Assembly (NCBI RefSeq): GCF_004016505.1
Contig: NZ_SACR01000005.1
Span: 186,001-250,000, forward strand
Length of the DNA stretch: 64,000 nt
Direction of reading: 5' to 3'
DNA from: Rubrivivax rivuli
GTDB taxonomy: Bacteria > Pseudomonadota > Gammaproteobacteria > Burkholderiales > Burkholderiaceae_C
The position numbers and the translations under genes were made by a program. Shown one piece after another: positions 1-9,093 of the stretch. Within the stretch, counting starts at the first letter, position 1; every line of letters starts with the position of its first letter. The notes below the pieces were generated by a model, which searched no databases, was not told the DNA's origin, and was given only the letters and a program-made list of their open reading frames with translations.

Positions 1-632
<632 letters not shown>

Positions 633-664
633 GCGGTGGGGGCATCGCCCCCTGCTGCAGAATG

Positions 665-691
665 AAAGGGCGCCCTGTGGCGCCCTTTTTT
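665..691 (+). terminator. Rho-independent terminator after aspS
   Basis: A perfect 10-bp stem, AAAGGGCGCC at 665-674 paired with GGCGCCCTTT at 679-688, closes a 4-base loop (CTGT) and runs into a T tract at 686-691. It sits 33 bases after the aspS stop and just before the nudB start. Confidence 0.93.
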
Positions 692-723
692 GCGCCCCTT
701 CTCTCATTCCAGGTGCCCCCCCC

Positions 724-1197
724 TTGAACCAGCCCCGCCCGCCCAAGATCCCGCGCTCGGTGCTGGTGCTCATCCACAGCCCGGCGCTGGAGGTGCTGCT
801 GATCGAGCGCGCCGACCGCCCGGGCTACTGGCAAAGCGTCACCGGCAGCCTCGATGCCGAAGACGAGCCGCTGGACGCCACCGCACGGCGCGAGGTGCTG
901 GAGGAAACCGGCATCGACATCGATGCCGTGGGCGGCGTGCTCACCGATTGGCATCAAGAGAACGTCTACGAGATCTTCCACACCTGGCGCCACCGCTACG
1001 CGCCGGGTGTCACGCACAACACCGAGCACGTGTTCAGCCTGTGCGTGCCGCGCAGCACGCCCGTGGTGCTGGCCCCGCGTGAGCACCTGGCGCACGCCTG
1101 GCTGCCTTGGGACGAAGCCGCCGCGCGGTGTTTCTCGCCCAGCAATGCCGAGGCCTTGCGCCAACTGCCGCAACGCGTGGCGGGCCGCGCGGCATGA
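724..1197 (+). CDS. nudB: Dihydroneopterin triphosphate diphosphatase (Nudix, NudB)
   Basis: NudB removes pyrophosphate from dihydroneopterin triphosphate, the committed step of folate synthesis, and also hydrolyses dATP. The 157-residue protein matches the E. coli enzyme along its length, including WQSVTGS before the Nudix box and RHRYAPGVTHNTE after it. The Nudix core REVLEETGI is intact; the spacing from its leading Gly to the first Glu is one residue longer than the usual G-x5-E. The start is TTG at 724, supported by the conserved N-terminus and by the terminator just upstream. Its stop overlaps the next gene (ATGA), so it probably leads an operon with the EEP nuclease and ClsB. Confidence 0.9.
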   Translation: MNQPRPPKIPRSVLVLIHSPALEVLLIERADRPGYWQSVTGSLDAEDEPLDATARREVLEETGIDIDAVGGVLTDWHQENVYEIFHTWRHRYAPGVTHNTEHVFSLCVPRSTPVVLAPREHLAHAWLPWDEAAARCFSPSNAEALRQLPQRVAGRAA

Positions 1198-2021
1198 AGC
1201 TCAAGCCGCTGCAGTCATCCTTGCTGCCGGCGGCCGTGCCGCACGACGGCGGCACCTTGCGCGTGGCCACCTACAACATCCACAAGGGCGTGCGCGGCCT
1301 GGGCCCGCGCAAGCGGCTGGAGATCCACAACCTCGGCCAGGCCATGGAGGCCTTCGACGCCGACCTGATCTTCCTGCAGGAGGTGCGTGCCTTCCACACG
1401 CGCGAGGCGCGGCGCTTCGACCGCACGCATTTCGGCTGGCCCGAAGAAGGCCAGGCCGAGTTCCTGGCGCCCGAAGGCTACGAGGCCGCCTACCGCAGCA
1501 ACGCCATCACGCGGCACGGCGAGCATGGCAACGCGCTGCTCTCGCGCTGGCCCATGGGTGACGTGGGCCACCACGATGTCAGCGACCACCGCTTCGAGCA
1601 GCGCGGCCTGCTGCACGTGCCCGTGGCCTGGGCGGGCGGCACGGTGCACGCGGTGGTGGTGCACTTCGGACTGGTGCACCGCAGCCGCGTGCGCCAGGTG
1701 CAGCGGCTGGCGCGTTTCATCGAGGCCGAGGTGCCGGCCGGCGAGATGCTGGTGGTGGCCGGTGACTTCAACGATTGGGGCGAACGGCTCGACGGTCCCA
1801 TGGCCGAGCTGGGGCTGCACCGCGCCAGCGCCCCGGGTGCGCGCCGGGGCGACAGCCTGACCTTCCCCTCGCTGGCCCCCGTGTTCGGGCTCGACCGCTT
1901 CTACCTGCGCGGCCTGGCCTGCCGCTCGATGCTGGTGCCGCGCGGCAGCAACTGGGCGCGCATGTCCGACCACCTGCCCTTGGTGGCCGAGCTCATGGCC
2001 GCGCCGGGGGTGGCTGGCTGA
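1194..2021 (+). CDS. Endonuclease/exonuclease/phosphatase (EEP) family protein, YbhP-like
   Basis: A 275-residue member of the Mg-dependent EEP superfamily. Visible motifs are LRVATYNIHKG near the N-terminus, DLIFLQEV with the metal-binding Glu, VVAGDFNDW with the Asp/Asn pair, and the C-terminal SDHLPLV with the catalytic His. The start ATG overlaps the nudB stop (ATGA), and the stop overlaps the start of the cardiolipin synthase gene (TGATG), so the three are translationally coupled. The pairing with a ClsB-type enzyme matches ybhP-clsB in E. coli, where the EEP protein's substrate is unsettled. A phosphodiesterase or phosphatase acting in phospholipid turnover is the contextual guess; DNA as substrate is not excluded. 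Confidence 0.85.
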   Translation: MKLKPLQSSLLPAAVPHDGGTLRVATYNIHKGVRGLGPRKRLEIHNLGQAMEAFDADLIFLQEVRAFHTREARRFDRTHFGWPEEGQAEFLAPEGYEAAYRSNAITRHGEHGNALLSRWPMGDVGHHDVSDHRFEQRGLLHVPVAWAGGTVHAVVVHFGLVHRSRVRQVQRLARFIEAEVPAGEMLVVAGDFNDWGERLDGPMAELGLHRASAPGARRGDSLTFPSLAPVFGLDRFYLRGLACRSMLVPRGSNWARMSDHLPLVAELMAAPGVAG

Positions 2022-3310
2022 TGCCCGGCCTGGACCTCGGCCGCCTGCGCAGCTGGACGGTGGTGCCGGCGCCGCGTTTTGCCGGCGGCAACCGGGTCGA
2101 GCTGCTGCAGGGCGGTGACGCGCTCTTCCCGCGCATGCGCCAGGCCATCGCCGCGGCACAGCGCGAGGTCTGGCTGGCCACCTACATCTTCCACGACGAC
2201 CCCGCCGCCACCGCGCTGGCCGTGGCGCTGAAAGAGGCCGCCGGCCGCGGCGTGGCCGTGCACGTGGTGGTGGACGGTTTCGGCAGCATCAAGACCCTGG
2301 AAGGCGTGCGCGCGCTGTTTGCCGACAGCGGCGTGAAGCTGGAGGTCTTCCGCCCGCTCGACCGCTGGTACAGCTGGCTGCAGCCCGGCCAGCTGCGTCG
2401 CCTGCACCAGAAACTGTGCGTGTGCGACGACAGCACGGCCTTCGTCGGCGGCATCAACCTCATCGACGACCGCCACGACATGAACCACGGCTGGACCGAC
2501 ACGCCGCGGCTCGACTACGCCGTGCAGGTGCAGGGCCCGCTGGTGGCCCAGGTGCACGCCACCACGCGCGCGATGTGGGCCCGCGCCCACCTGTGGCGCG
2601 ATTGGCGCGACGAGGTGCGCGCGCTGGCCCGCGGCGGCCGGCCGGTGAAGGACGCCGTGAGCCTGGTGCGCCAGCTGCGCGCGCGCAGCCCCGAAGGCCA
2701 GGCCGCCGCTGCCGAGGCCGCGCGCGACCCCGCGCCCATGCGCGCTGCCTTCTTGGTGCGCGACAACCTGCGCCAGCGCCGCATCATCGAACGCAGCTAT
2801 GTCGAGGCCATCCGCCGCGCCCAGCACCGCGTGGAGCTGGCCGTGCCCTACTTCTACCCGGGCCGCGCCTTCCGCCGCGCGCTGCGCCACGCGGCGCGGC
2901 GCGGCGTGCAGGTGCGGCTGCTGCTGCAAGGCAAGGTGGACTACCGCATCGCCGCACTCGCCGCGCGCGCGCTCTACGACGAGCTGCGTGCCAACGGCGT
3001 GCGCATCTTCGAGTACACGCCCGCCTTCCTGCACGCCAAGGTGGCCGTGGTCGACGACGACTGGGCCACGGTGGGCAGCAGCAACATCGACCCCTTGAGC
3101 CTGCTGCTGAACCTGGAAGCCAACGTGGTGGTGCGCGACGCCGAGTTCGCGGCCAGCCTGCGCGCCAGCCTGGAGCGGGCCTTGGCGCTGTCGCTCGAAG
3201 TGAGTGGCGTGCCCGAACGCACCGGCTGGCGCCGCTGGCTGCACCGCGGCGCGGTGGCCTGGGCGGCCAACCTCTACCTGCGCGTGGCGGGCATCACCGG
3301 CCGGTATTGA
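2021..3310 (+). CDS. clsB: Cardiolipin synthase B-type phospholipase D
   Basis: A 429-residue phospholipase D superfamily enzyme that makes cardiolipin by phosphatidyl transfer at the inner membrane. Both HKD half-sites are complete: HQKLCVCDD (His at about residue 129) followed by FVGGINL, and HAKVAVVDD (His at about residue 338) followed by VGSSNIDPLS. There is no N-terminal transmembrane hairpin, which fits ClsB rather than ClsA. The ATG at 2021 overlaps the upstream stop and was chosen for the coupled spacing and the family N-terminus; longer upstream frame is shadow. A hairpin terminator follows. Confidence 0.9.
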   Translation: MPGLDLGRLRSWTVVPAPRFAGGNRVELLQGGDALFPRMRQAIAAAQREVWLATYIFHDDPAATALAVALKEAAGRGVAVHVVVDGFGSIKTLEGVRALFADSGVKLEVFRPLDRWYSWLQPGQLRRLHQKLCVCDDSTAFVGGINLIDDRHDMNHGWTDTPRLDYAVQVQGPLVAQVHATTRAMWARAHLWRDWRDEVRALARGGRPVKDAVSLVRQLRARSPEGQAAAAEAARDPAPMRAAFLVRDNLRQRRIIERSYVEAIRRAQHRVELAVPYFYPGRAFRRALRHAARRGVQVRLLLQGKVDYRIAALAARALYDELRANGVRIFEYTPAFLHAKVAVVDDDWATVGSSNIDPLSLLLNLEANVVVRDAEFAASLRASLERALALSLEVSGVPERTGWRRWLHRGAVAWAANLYLRVAGITGRY

Positions 3311-3317
3311 GGGCGCG

Positions 3318-3334
3318 GCACCCGGCTCGGGTGC
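3318..3334 (+). terminator. Hairpin after clsB, probable terminator
   Basis: Perfect 7-bp stem GCACCCG / CGGGTGC with a 3-base loop, 8 bases after the clsB stop. No T tract follows, so termination would be weak or Rho-assisted. Confidence 0.45.
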
Positions 3335-3399
3335 TCGACAAGTGGCGCGCCGCGGCCCATGCTGGCGGCACACGCACAACACCCCAGGAGGGATGCCCC

Positions 3400-4569
3400 A
3401 TGGCTGTCGTCCATCACTTCGCACGCCGTGGCTTGCTCGGCGCGGCCCTGGCCCTCGGCATCGGTGCCGGCGTGGCGCCTGCCGCGCTGGCCCAGGCCCC
3501 GGCCTACACCATCATCGACCTCGGCGTGGTGGGCGGCAGCACCGCCTCGCAGGCCTTCGGCATGTCCACCGACGGCCGCGCGGTGGTGGGCCGTTCGCTG
3601 GGCAACCCCACCAGCGCCACGCTGTGGACGGCCGCTGGCGGCCTGCAGGCCTTGCCCAACCTCGCCGGCCGCAACTTCGCGGTGGCCAACGACGTCAACA
3701 ACGCCGGGCTGGCCGTGGGCAGCAGCACCACCACCGCCTTCGGCGCGGGTGCGTTGCCGGTGGTGTGGAACAACGGGGTGCTGAGCGCGCTCACCATGCC
3801 CAGCGGCTACACCGTGGGCCAGGCCAACGGCGTGAACGCCGCGGGCGTGGTGGTGGGCGCGGTGGGCTCGGGCGTGGGCCAGCGCGGGGCGATCTACAAC
3901 AGCAGCGGCGTCGGCAGCGTCATCACCGCCACCACGGCCAACGGCAGCTACATGACGGTGGCCTTCGGCATCAACGACGCCGGCCTCGTGGTGGGCACGG
4001 GCATCGACCCGGCCAACGCCGCCGTGAACGTGGGCATGGTCTATGACAGCGTCAGCGGCGTGATGCGCAGCGTGGGCGCGCTGCCCGCGGCCAACGGCGC
4101 CTTGAACTTCGGCGTGGGCAATGGGGGCCACGTGGTGGGCAGCAGCATGTTCAACCAAGGCGCGGGCCAGCCCTTCGTGTGGACGGCCAGCGGTGGCATG
4201 ACGGCCATCCCGCTGCCCGCCGGCACCAGCCAGGCCAGCGCGCGCGGCGTCAACAGCAGCGGCTGGGTGGTGGGCACGGCCAGCAGCGCCTTCGCGGTGC
4301 CCTTCCTCTATGCCGATGGCAGCACCTACACGCTGCAGAGCCTGCTGCCGGCCAACTCGGGCTGGGACATCAGCACCAACACCAGCAGCTCGGCGCTGGC
4401 CATCGCCGACGACGGCAGCATCGCCGGCACCGCGGTCTACAACGGGCAGGTGCGCGCCTACCTGATGACGCCGGTGCCCGAGCCCGCCAGCGCGCTGCTG
4501 CTGCTGGCCGGGCTGCTGGCCGGCGCGGTGTGGCGCGGCCGGTTACGCTCGGCGCATGCCCGCACCTGA
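3400..4569 (+). CDS. HAF-repeat exported protein with PEP-CTERM sorting signal
   Basis: A 389-residue exported protein. A signal peptide (residues about 1-30, ending ALAQA) is followed by DLGVVGGSTASQAFGMS and a series of roughly 45-55-residue repeats carrying the (I/V)N-x-(A/S)G-x-VVG signature of the HAF extracellular repeat family. The C-terminus is a textbook PEP-CTERM tail: VPEPASA, a hydrophobic stretch, then arginine-rich WRGRLR. Such proteins are recognised by exosortase, processed and surface-anchored or secreted, often with exopolysaccharide. The ATG at 3400 has the ribosome site AGGAGGG at proper spacing. No exosortase or EPS genes are in the window, so it depends on genes elsewhere. 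Its 3' end overlaps the next gene by 14 bases. Confidence 0.87.
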   Translation: MAVVHHFARRGLLGAALALGIGAGVAPAALAQAPAYTIIDLGVVGGSTASQAFGMSTDGRAVVGRSLGNPTSATLWTAAGGLQALPNLAGRNFAVANDVNNAGLAVGSSTTTAFGAGALPVVWNNGVLSALTMPSGYTVGQANGVNAAGVVVGAVGSGVGQRGAIYNSSGVGSVITATTANGSYMTVAFGINDAGLVVGTGIDPANAAVNVGMVYDSVSGVMRSVGALPAANGALNFGVGNGGHVVGSSMFNQGAGQPFVWTASGGMTAIPLPAGTSQASARGVNSSGWVVGTASSAFAVPFLYADGSTYTLQSLLPANSGWDISTNTSSSALAIADDGSIAGTAVYNGQVRAYLMTPVPEPASALLLLAGLLAGAVWRGRLRSAHART

Positions 4570-5671
4570 AGCACCGGCACGCCCTGCCCGCCGGGCCCCG
4601 CGCCCCCGCCCACCGCGCCGTGGGCGCGAGGCCACCATCGATCTGGCCCTGCAGGGCGGCGGCTCGCACGGCGCCTTCACCTGGGGCGTGCTCGACCGGC
4701 TGCTGGAAGACGAGAGCCTCGGTGTCGATGGCGTCTCCGGCACCAGCGCCGGTGCGCTGAACGCCGCGGTGCTGGCCACCGGCTGGGCCGAGGGCGGCCG
4801 GGCCGGTGCGCGCGCCGCACTGGCCGCCTTCTGGCACGACGTGGCCACACCGGCCGGCAGCGCCTGTTTCGGTGGCGCCGCGGGCGCTTCCTCCTTGGCG
4901 CCTCCCGGGCTGGCGGCCTACAACCTCGACTGGAACCCGTTCTACGTCATCAGCCAGCAATGGTTGAAGCTCTTCAGCCCCTACCAGTTCAACCCGCTGG
5001 GCAAGGACCCGCTGCGCGCCATCGTGCAGCGCCACGTGCGGCCGGCGGCGCTGCGCGAGGGGCCGCTGTCGGTTTTCGTCACCGCCACCTCGGTGCGCAC
5101 CGGGCAGCCGCGTGTCTTCGGGCGCGAGGCCCTGGGCAGCGACATCGGCCTCGATGCGCTGCTGGCCAGCGCCTGCCTGCCGCAGCTCTTCCGCGCGGTG
5201 CAGATTGAGGGCGAGGCCTACTGGGACGGCGGCTACAGCGGCAACCCCGCGCTCTGGCCATTGATCTATGAAACGCCCACGCTCGACGTGCTGCTGGTGA
5301 AGATCAACCCGCTGTTGCGCGAGGGCGTGCCCGACACGCCGGCGGAAATCGCCGACCGCGTCAACGAGATCACCTTCAACGCCGGGCTGGTGGGCGAGCT
5401 GCGCGCCATCGGTTTCGTGCAGCGCCTGGTGGCCGAGGGCCGGCTTGAACCGGGGCGCTACAAGGGCCTGCGCCTACACATGGTGGCCGACGACGAAGGC
5501 CTGGCGCCGCTGCACCCCTCGAGCAAGCTCAACACCGAGCGCAGCTTCCTGGAGGCGCTGCACCGCCTGGGGCGCGCCGCCGCCGAGCGCTGGCTCACCG
5601 CCCACCGCCGCGATGTCGGCCAGCGCTCGACCCTGGACCTCAGCACCTTCCTCGCCCCGCGCCGTGGCTGA
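4556..5671 (+). CDS. Patatin-like phospholipase
   Basis: A 371-residue patatin-family lipid acyl hydrolase. The oxyanion hole GGGSHG is at residues 34-39, the nucleophile motif GTSAG has Ser at about 64, and the partner Asp sits in WDGGYSG at about residue 224, so the Ser-Asp dyad is complete. The first 25 residues are Arg/Pro-rich and are not a signal peptide, suggesting a cytoplasmic or membrane-associated enzyme. It overlaps the PEP-CTERM gene by 14 bases and its last bases overlap the next start. The substrate is not deducible; related bacterial proteins are often tied to membrane remodelling or storage-granule lipids. Confidence 0.88.
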   Translation: MPAPEAPARPARRAPRPRPPRRGREATIDLALQGGGSHGAFTWGVLDRLLEDESLGVDGVSGTSAGALNAAVLATGWAEGGRAGARAALAAFWHDVATPAGSACFGGAAGASSLAPPGLAAYNLDWNPFYVISQQWLKLFSPYQFNPLGKDPLRAIVQRHVRPAALREGPLSVFVTATSVRTGQPRVFGREALGSDIGLDALLASACLPQLFRAVQIEGEAYWDGGYSGNPALWPLIYETPTLDVLLVKINPLLREGVPDTPAEIADRVNEITFNAGLVGELRAIGFVQRLVAEGRLEPGRYKGLRLHMVADDEGLAPLHPSSKLNTERSFLEALHRLGRAAAERWLTAHRRDVGQRSTLDLSTFLAPRRG

Positions 5672-6737
5672 AGACCTCATCGTGCAGCGGCCCGAGGGCC
5701 TCTACTGCCCGGCCGGCGATTTCCACATCGACCCCTGGCGCCCGGTGGCGCGTGCCGTCATCACCCACGCGCACGCCGACCACGCGCGCCGCGGCCACGG
5801 CGCCTACCTGGCCACGGCCATCAGCGAAGGTGTGCTGCGTTCGCGCTTGGGGCCGATCACGCTGCAGGGCCTGGCTTATGGCGAGGCGGTGCTCATCAAC
5901 GGCGTGCGTGTCTCGCTGCACCCGGCCGGGCACGTGCTGGGCTCGGCGCAGGTGCGGGTGGAGCACGCCGGCCAGGTGTGGGTGGCCTCGGGCGACTACT
6001 TCACCAGCGGCCACACCCACGACACCAACACCACCTGCGTGCCCTTCGAGCCGGTGCGCTGCCATTGCTTCATCACCGAGAGCACCTTCGGCCTGCCGAT
6101 CTACCGCTGGCGCCCGCAGGCCGAGCTGATGGCCGAGATCAACGCCTGGTGGGCCGCCAACGCCGCCGCCGGCCGTGCCAGCCTGCTGCTGGGCTACAGC
6201 TTCGGCAAGGCGCAGCGCCTGCTGGCGGGGGTGGACGCTTCCATCGGCCCCATCGTCGTGCACGGCGCGGTGGAGCCGCTGAACGAGGCCTACCGTGCCG
6301 CCGGCGTGGCGCTGCCGCCCACGTTGCGGCTGGAAGCGGTGAAGGACAAGGCCCTGCTGCAGCGCGCGCTGGTGGTCGCACCCCCGGCCGTGCTGGGCAG
6401 CGCCTGGGCGCGCAAGCTCGGCGAGCACAGCGACGCCTTCGCCAGCGGCTGGATGCAGCTGCGCGGCGCAAGGCGCCGCCAGGGCGTGGACCGAGGTTTC
6501 GTGCTCTCAGACCACGCCGACTGGCCCGGCCTGCAGCAGGCCATCGCCGCCACGGGCGCCAGCCGCGTGATCGTCACGCATGGCTACGAAGCCGTGATGG
6601 TGCGCTGGTTGCAGCAGCAAGGGCTGGAAGCGGGCAGCTTCCGCACCGAGTTCGGCGCCGACGATGGCGAGGCGCCGGCCATGCTGGCGGCGCCTGTTGC
6701 CGCCAGCGAAGCGGCAGATCAGTCGTTCGCCGGCTGA
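5664..6737 (+). CDS. Ligase-associated DNA exonuclease (metallo-beta-lactamase fold)
   Basis: A 357-residue metallo-beta-lactamase/beta-CASP-type nuclease of the ligase-associated exonuclease family (TIGR04122 type). The metal motif HAHADH is at about residues 35-40, and later motifs include HPAGHVLGSAQ, SGDYF, and TESTFGLP. The family is usually encoded beside an ATP-dependent DNA ligase, an Lhr-type helicase and a metallophosphoesterase. Here the ligase follows after one inverted gene. The start is taken as GTG 5664, overlapping the patatin stop, which gives MAEDLIVQRPEGLYC, the expected N-terminus. The 3' end overlaps the opposing OmpA-like gene by 19 bases. Confidence 0.87.
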   Translation: MAEDLIVQRPEGLYCPAGDFHIDPWRPVARAVITHAHADHARRGHGAYLATAISEGVLRSRLGPITLQGLAYGEAVLINGVRVSLHPAGHVLGSAQVRVEHAGQVWVASGDYFTSGHTHDTNTTCVPFEPVRCHCFITESTFGLPIYRWRPQAELMAEINAWWAANAAAGRASLLLGYSFGKAQRLLAGVDASIGPIVVHGAVEPLNEAYRAAGVALPPTLRLEAVKDKALLQRALVVAPPAVLGSAWARKLGEHSDAFASGWMQLRGARRRQGVDRGFVLSDHADWPGLQQAIAATGASRVIVTHGYEAVMVRWLQQQGLEAGSFRTEFGADDGEAPAMLAAPVAASEAADQSFAG

Positions 6738-7234
6738 CCTACGAGCTGCACGTCCAGGCGCGGTTCTTTCACCTTCGCATCGGTGCGGCTCTCCACGAAG
6801 ATGCGCTTCGGGTCGACACCGCGGTCGCTGAGGTACTTGCGCAGCGCCTGCAGCCGCGCCGGCGTCAGGTCGCGTTCACCTGCGTGGCCGGTGCCGTCGA
6901 TGTTCCACGGGCCCACGGGGATGAGCAGCGCCACTTCCACCTGCAGGCCCAGGGCATTGACGATGAGGTCGGTGAGCTGGGCCTTGGCGCTGTCGGTGAG
7001 CTGGTCGCCCTTGAACAGGCCCTTGGCCGGGAGGGAGACCGTGCGCGACTTGTCCTTCTGCTCCACCAGCTGACTTGGCGGCGGCTTCACCACGGGCTGG
7101 TCGCCAGGGGCGGCACGCGCTGCAGTGGCGGCCACCGTGGCCAGCGTGGCACCCAGCAGCAGGGCCAGCGTCAGGCGCAGCGCCGGCTGTGGCAGGGCCA
7201 GGGGCTTGGAACGCGGAACAGCGGGCTGTCTCAT
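6719..7234 (-). CDS. Exported OmpA-like C-terminal domain protein
   Basis: A 171-residue protein with a positively charged start, a hydrophobic segment at about residues 19-38 (signal peptide or anchor), then an OmpA-like fold at about 75-165 (pattern LTDSAKAQL, ALRKYLSDRGVD, IFVESRTD). The usual peptidoglycan-binding NxxLSxxRA motif is only loosely kept (ERDLTPARLQAL), so binding is uncertain. ATG 7234 is preceded by GGGAG at good spacing. It lies on the strand opposite to its neighbours, between two genes of the ligase-exonuclease system, with the 3' end overlapping the exonuclease gene. Its role there is unknown. Confidence 0.65.
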   Translation of the reverse strand: MRQPAVPRSKPLALPQPALRLTLALLLGATLATVAATAARAAPGDQPVVKPPPSQLVEQKDKSRTVSLPAKGLFKGDQLTDSAKAQLTDLIVNALGLQVEVALLIPVGPWNIDGTGHAGERDLTPARLQALRKYLSDRGVDPKRIFVESRTDAKVKEPRLDVQLVGQPAND

Positions 7235-7307
7235 GGGGCTCCCTTCGAGGACGTCGGTGCATTGTGCCTGTGCGGGCCGAACGCGGCGCGGTGTGCATGA
7301 TGCCGAC

Positions 7308-9032
7308 ATGCGCCGTTTTGCCGAGCTTTACCAGGCCCTGGACGCCAGCACCGCCACCCAAGACAAGGTGGGGGCCCTGCGCGCCTATTTCCAGAGTGCG
7401 CCGCCGGCCGATGCCGCGTGGGCGGTGTACTTCCTGGCCGGCGGCAAGCCGCGCCAGGTGGTGCCCACGGCGCTGCTGCGCGAACTGGCCTGCCAGCAGG
7501 CCGGCATCGACGACTGGCTCTTCGAGGCCTGCTACCAGGCCGTGGGCGACCTGGCCGAGACCATCGCCCATGTGCTGCCACCCGCGGCGCCCGGCGCACC
7601 GGCCAATGACGCGGGCCTGGCGCACTGGGTGGAAGAGCGGCTGCTGCCCCTGCGCGGGCTGGCGCCGGCCGAGCAGGGTGCGCGCTTGGCCGCGGCCTGG
7701 CAGCAGCTGGACGCGGCGGGGCGCTTCCTGCTCGTCAAGCTGATTGGCGGCGGCTTCCGCGTGGGGGTGAGCAAGCTGCTGGTGCAGCGTGCGCTGGGCG
7801 AGGTGGCAGGTCTCGACGCCAAGCTGATGGCACAGCGCCTGGTGGGCTGGACCGAGGCCCGCCGCACGCCGAGCGCCGAGCGTTACCTGGCGCTGCTGGC
7901 GCCGCCGGGCACGCAGGCTGCGCCCGATGGCCAGCCCTATCCCTTCTTCCTGGCCCACGCGCTGCAGGCCGAGCTGGCCGATTTCGACACCCAGCTCGGG
8001 CCGCCGGCCGATTGGCTGGTGGAGTGGAAGTACGACGGCATCCGCGCCCAGGTGGTCAAGCGCGGGGGGCAGGTGTGGATCTGGTCGCGCGGCGAAGAGC
8101 TGGTCACCGAACGTTTCCCCGAGGTGGTGGCTGCGGCTGCGGCCTGGCCCGACGGCACGGTGCTCGACGGCGAGTTGCTGGTGTGGCCGGCCGGCGCCGC
8201 ACAGCCGGCCTCGTTCGCGCAGCTGCAGCCGCGCATCACACGCAAGACGCTGCCCAAGAAGCTGCTGGCCGACGCCCCCGTGGTGCTGCTGGCCTACGAC
8301 CTGCTGGAGGCCGATGGGCAAGACCAGCGTGAACGCCCGCAGCACGAACGCCGCGCCGCACTGCTGGCGCTGGCCGCGGCCTTGCCGGCCGAGGCGCCTT
8401 TGCGCGTGTCGCCCGAAGTCACGGCTGACAGTTGGCCCGCGCTGGCCGCGTTGCGCGAAGGCGCGCGCGAACGCGGCGTCGAAGGTTTCATGCTCAAGCA
8501 GCGCCGCAGCGCCTACGGCAGCGGCCGCACCAAGAGCGAGGGCACCTGGTGGAAGTGGAAGCTGGCACCGCTGGCGGTGGACGCCGTGCTGGTCTACGCC
8601 CAGGCCGGCCACGGCCGCCGCGCGAGCGTCTATACCGACTACACCTTCGCGGTGTGGAGCCGCGCGCCGGCCGACGCCGACGAGGCCCGCGCCGTGGTGG
8701 AGGCCATCGCGCGCAAGGAGCCCGCGCCGCCGCGCGACAGCCCGGCGCTGCAGCTGCTGCCCTTCGCCAAGGCCTACTCGGGCCTGAGCGACGCCGAGTT
8801 CGCCGCCGTCGACCGCGTGATCCGCGCCACCACGCTGGAGAAGTTCGGCCCCGTGCGCAGCGTGGTGCCCAGCCTCGTCTTCGAGATCGGCTTCGAGGGC
8901 CTGCAGCGCAGCCCGCGCCACAAGAGCGGCGTGGCGGTGCGCTTCCCGCGCATGCTGCGGCTGCGGCCCGACAAGCCGCTGCACGAGGCCGACACCCTGG
9001 CCACGCTGCTGGCCCTCAACCCGGCCGCCTGA
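7308..9032 (+). CDS. ATP-dependent DNA ligase
   Basis: A 574-residue ATP-dependent DNA ligase of the bacterial LigB/LigC-like, exonuclease-associated group. The N-terminal domain (residues 1-200) is followed by the adenylation domain with nucleotidyl-transferase motif I KYDGIR, Lys at about residue 241, then VLDGELLVW (motif III), EGFMLKQ (motif IV) and WWKWKLAPL (motif V), and an OB domain ending with FEIGFEGLQ and SGVAVRFPR. All catalytic motifs are intact. ATG 7308 gives MRRFAELYQALD, the usual start of this family. The 574-residue length is normal. A role in DNA repair with the upstream exonuclease is inferred from known gene association. Confidence 0.92.
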   Translation: MRRFAELYQALDASTATQDKVGALRAYFQSAPPADAAWAVYFLAGGKPRQVVPTALLRELACQQAGIDDWLFEACYQAVGDLAETIAHVLPPAAPGAPANDAGLAHWVEERLLPLRGLAPAEQGARLAAAWQQLDAAGRFLLVKLIGGGFRVGVSKLLVQRALGEVAGLDAKLMAQRLVGWTEARRTPSAERYLALLAPPGTQAAPDGQPYPFFLAHALQAELADFDTQLGPPADWLVEWKYDGIRAQVVKRGGQVWIWSRGEELVTERFPEVVAAAAAWPDGTVLDGELLVWPAGAAQPASFAQLQPRITRKTLPKKLLADAPVVLLAYDLLEADGQDQRERPQHERRAALLALAAALPAEAPLRVSPEVTADSWPALAALREGARERGVEGFMLKQRRSAYGSGRTKSEGTWWKWKLAPLAVDAVLVYAQAGHGRRASVYTDYTFAVWSRAPADADEARAVVEAIARKEPAPPRDSPALQLLPFAKAYSGLSDAEFAAVDRVIRATTLEKFGPVRSVVPSLVFEIGFEGLQRSPRHKSGVAVRFPRMLRLRPDKPLHEADTLATLLALNPAA

Positions 9033-9093
9033 GCGCGATACAGTGGATCGGCGCGGGGGCAGGGTGTCGCCGCGAGACAGGGAGACCACAAGC

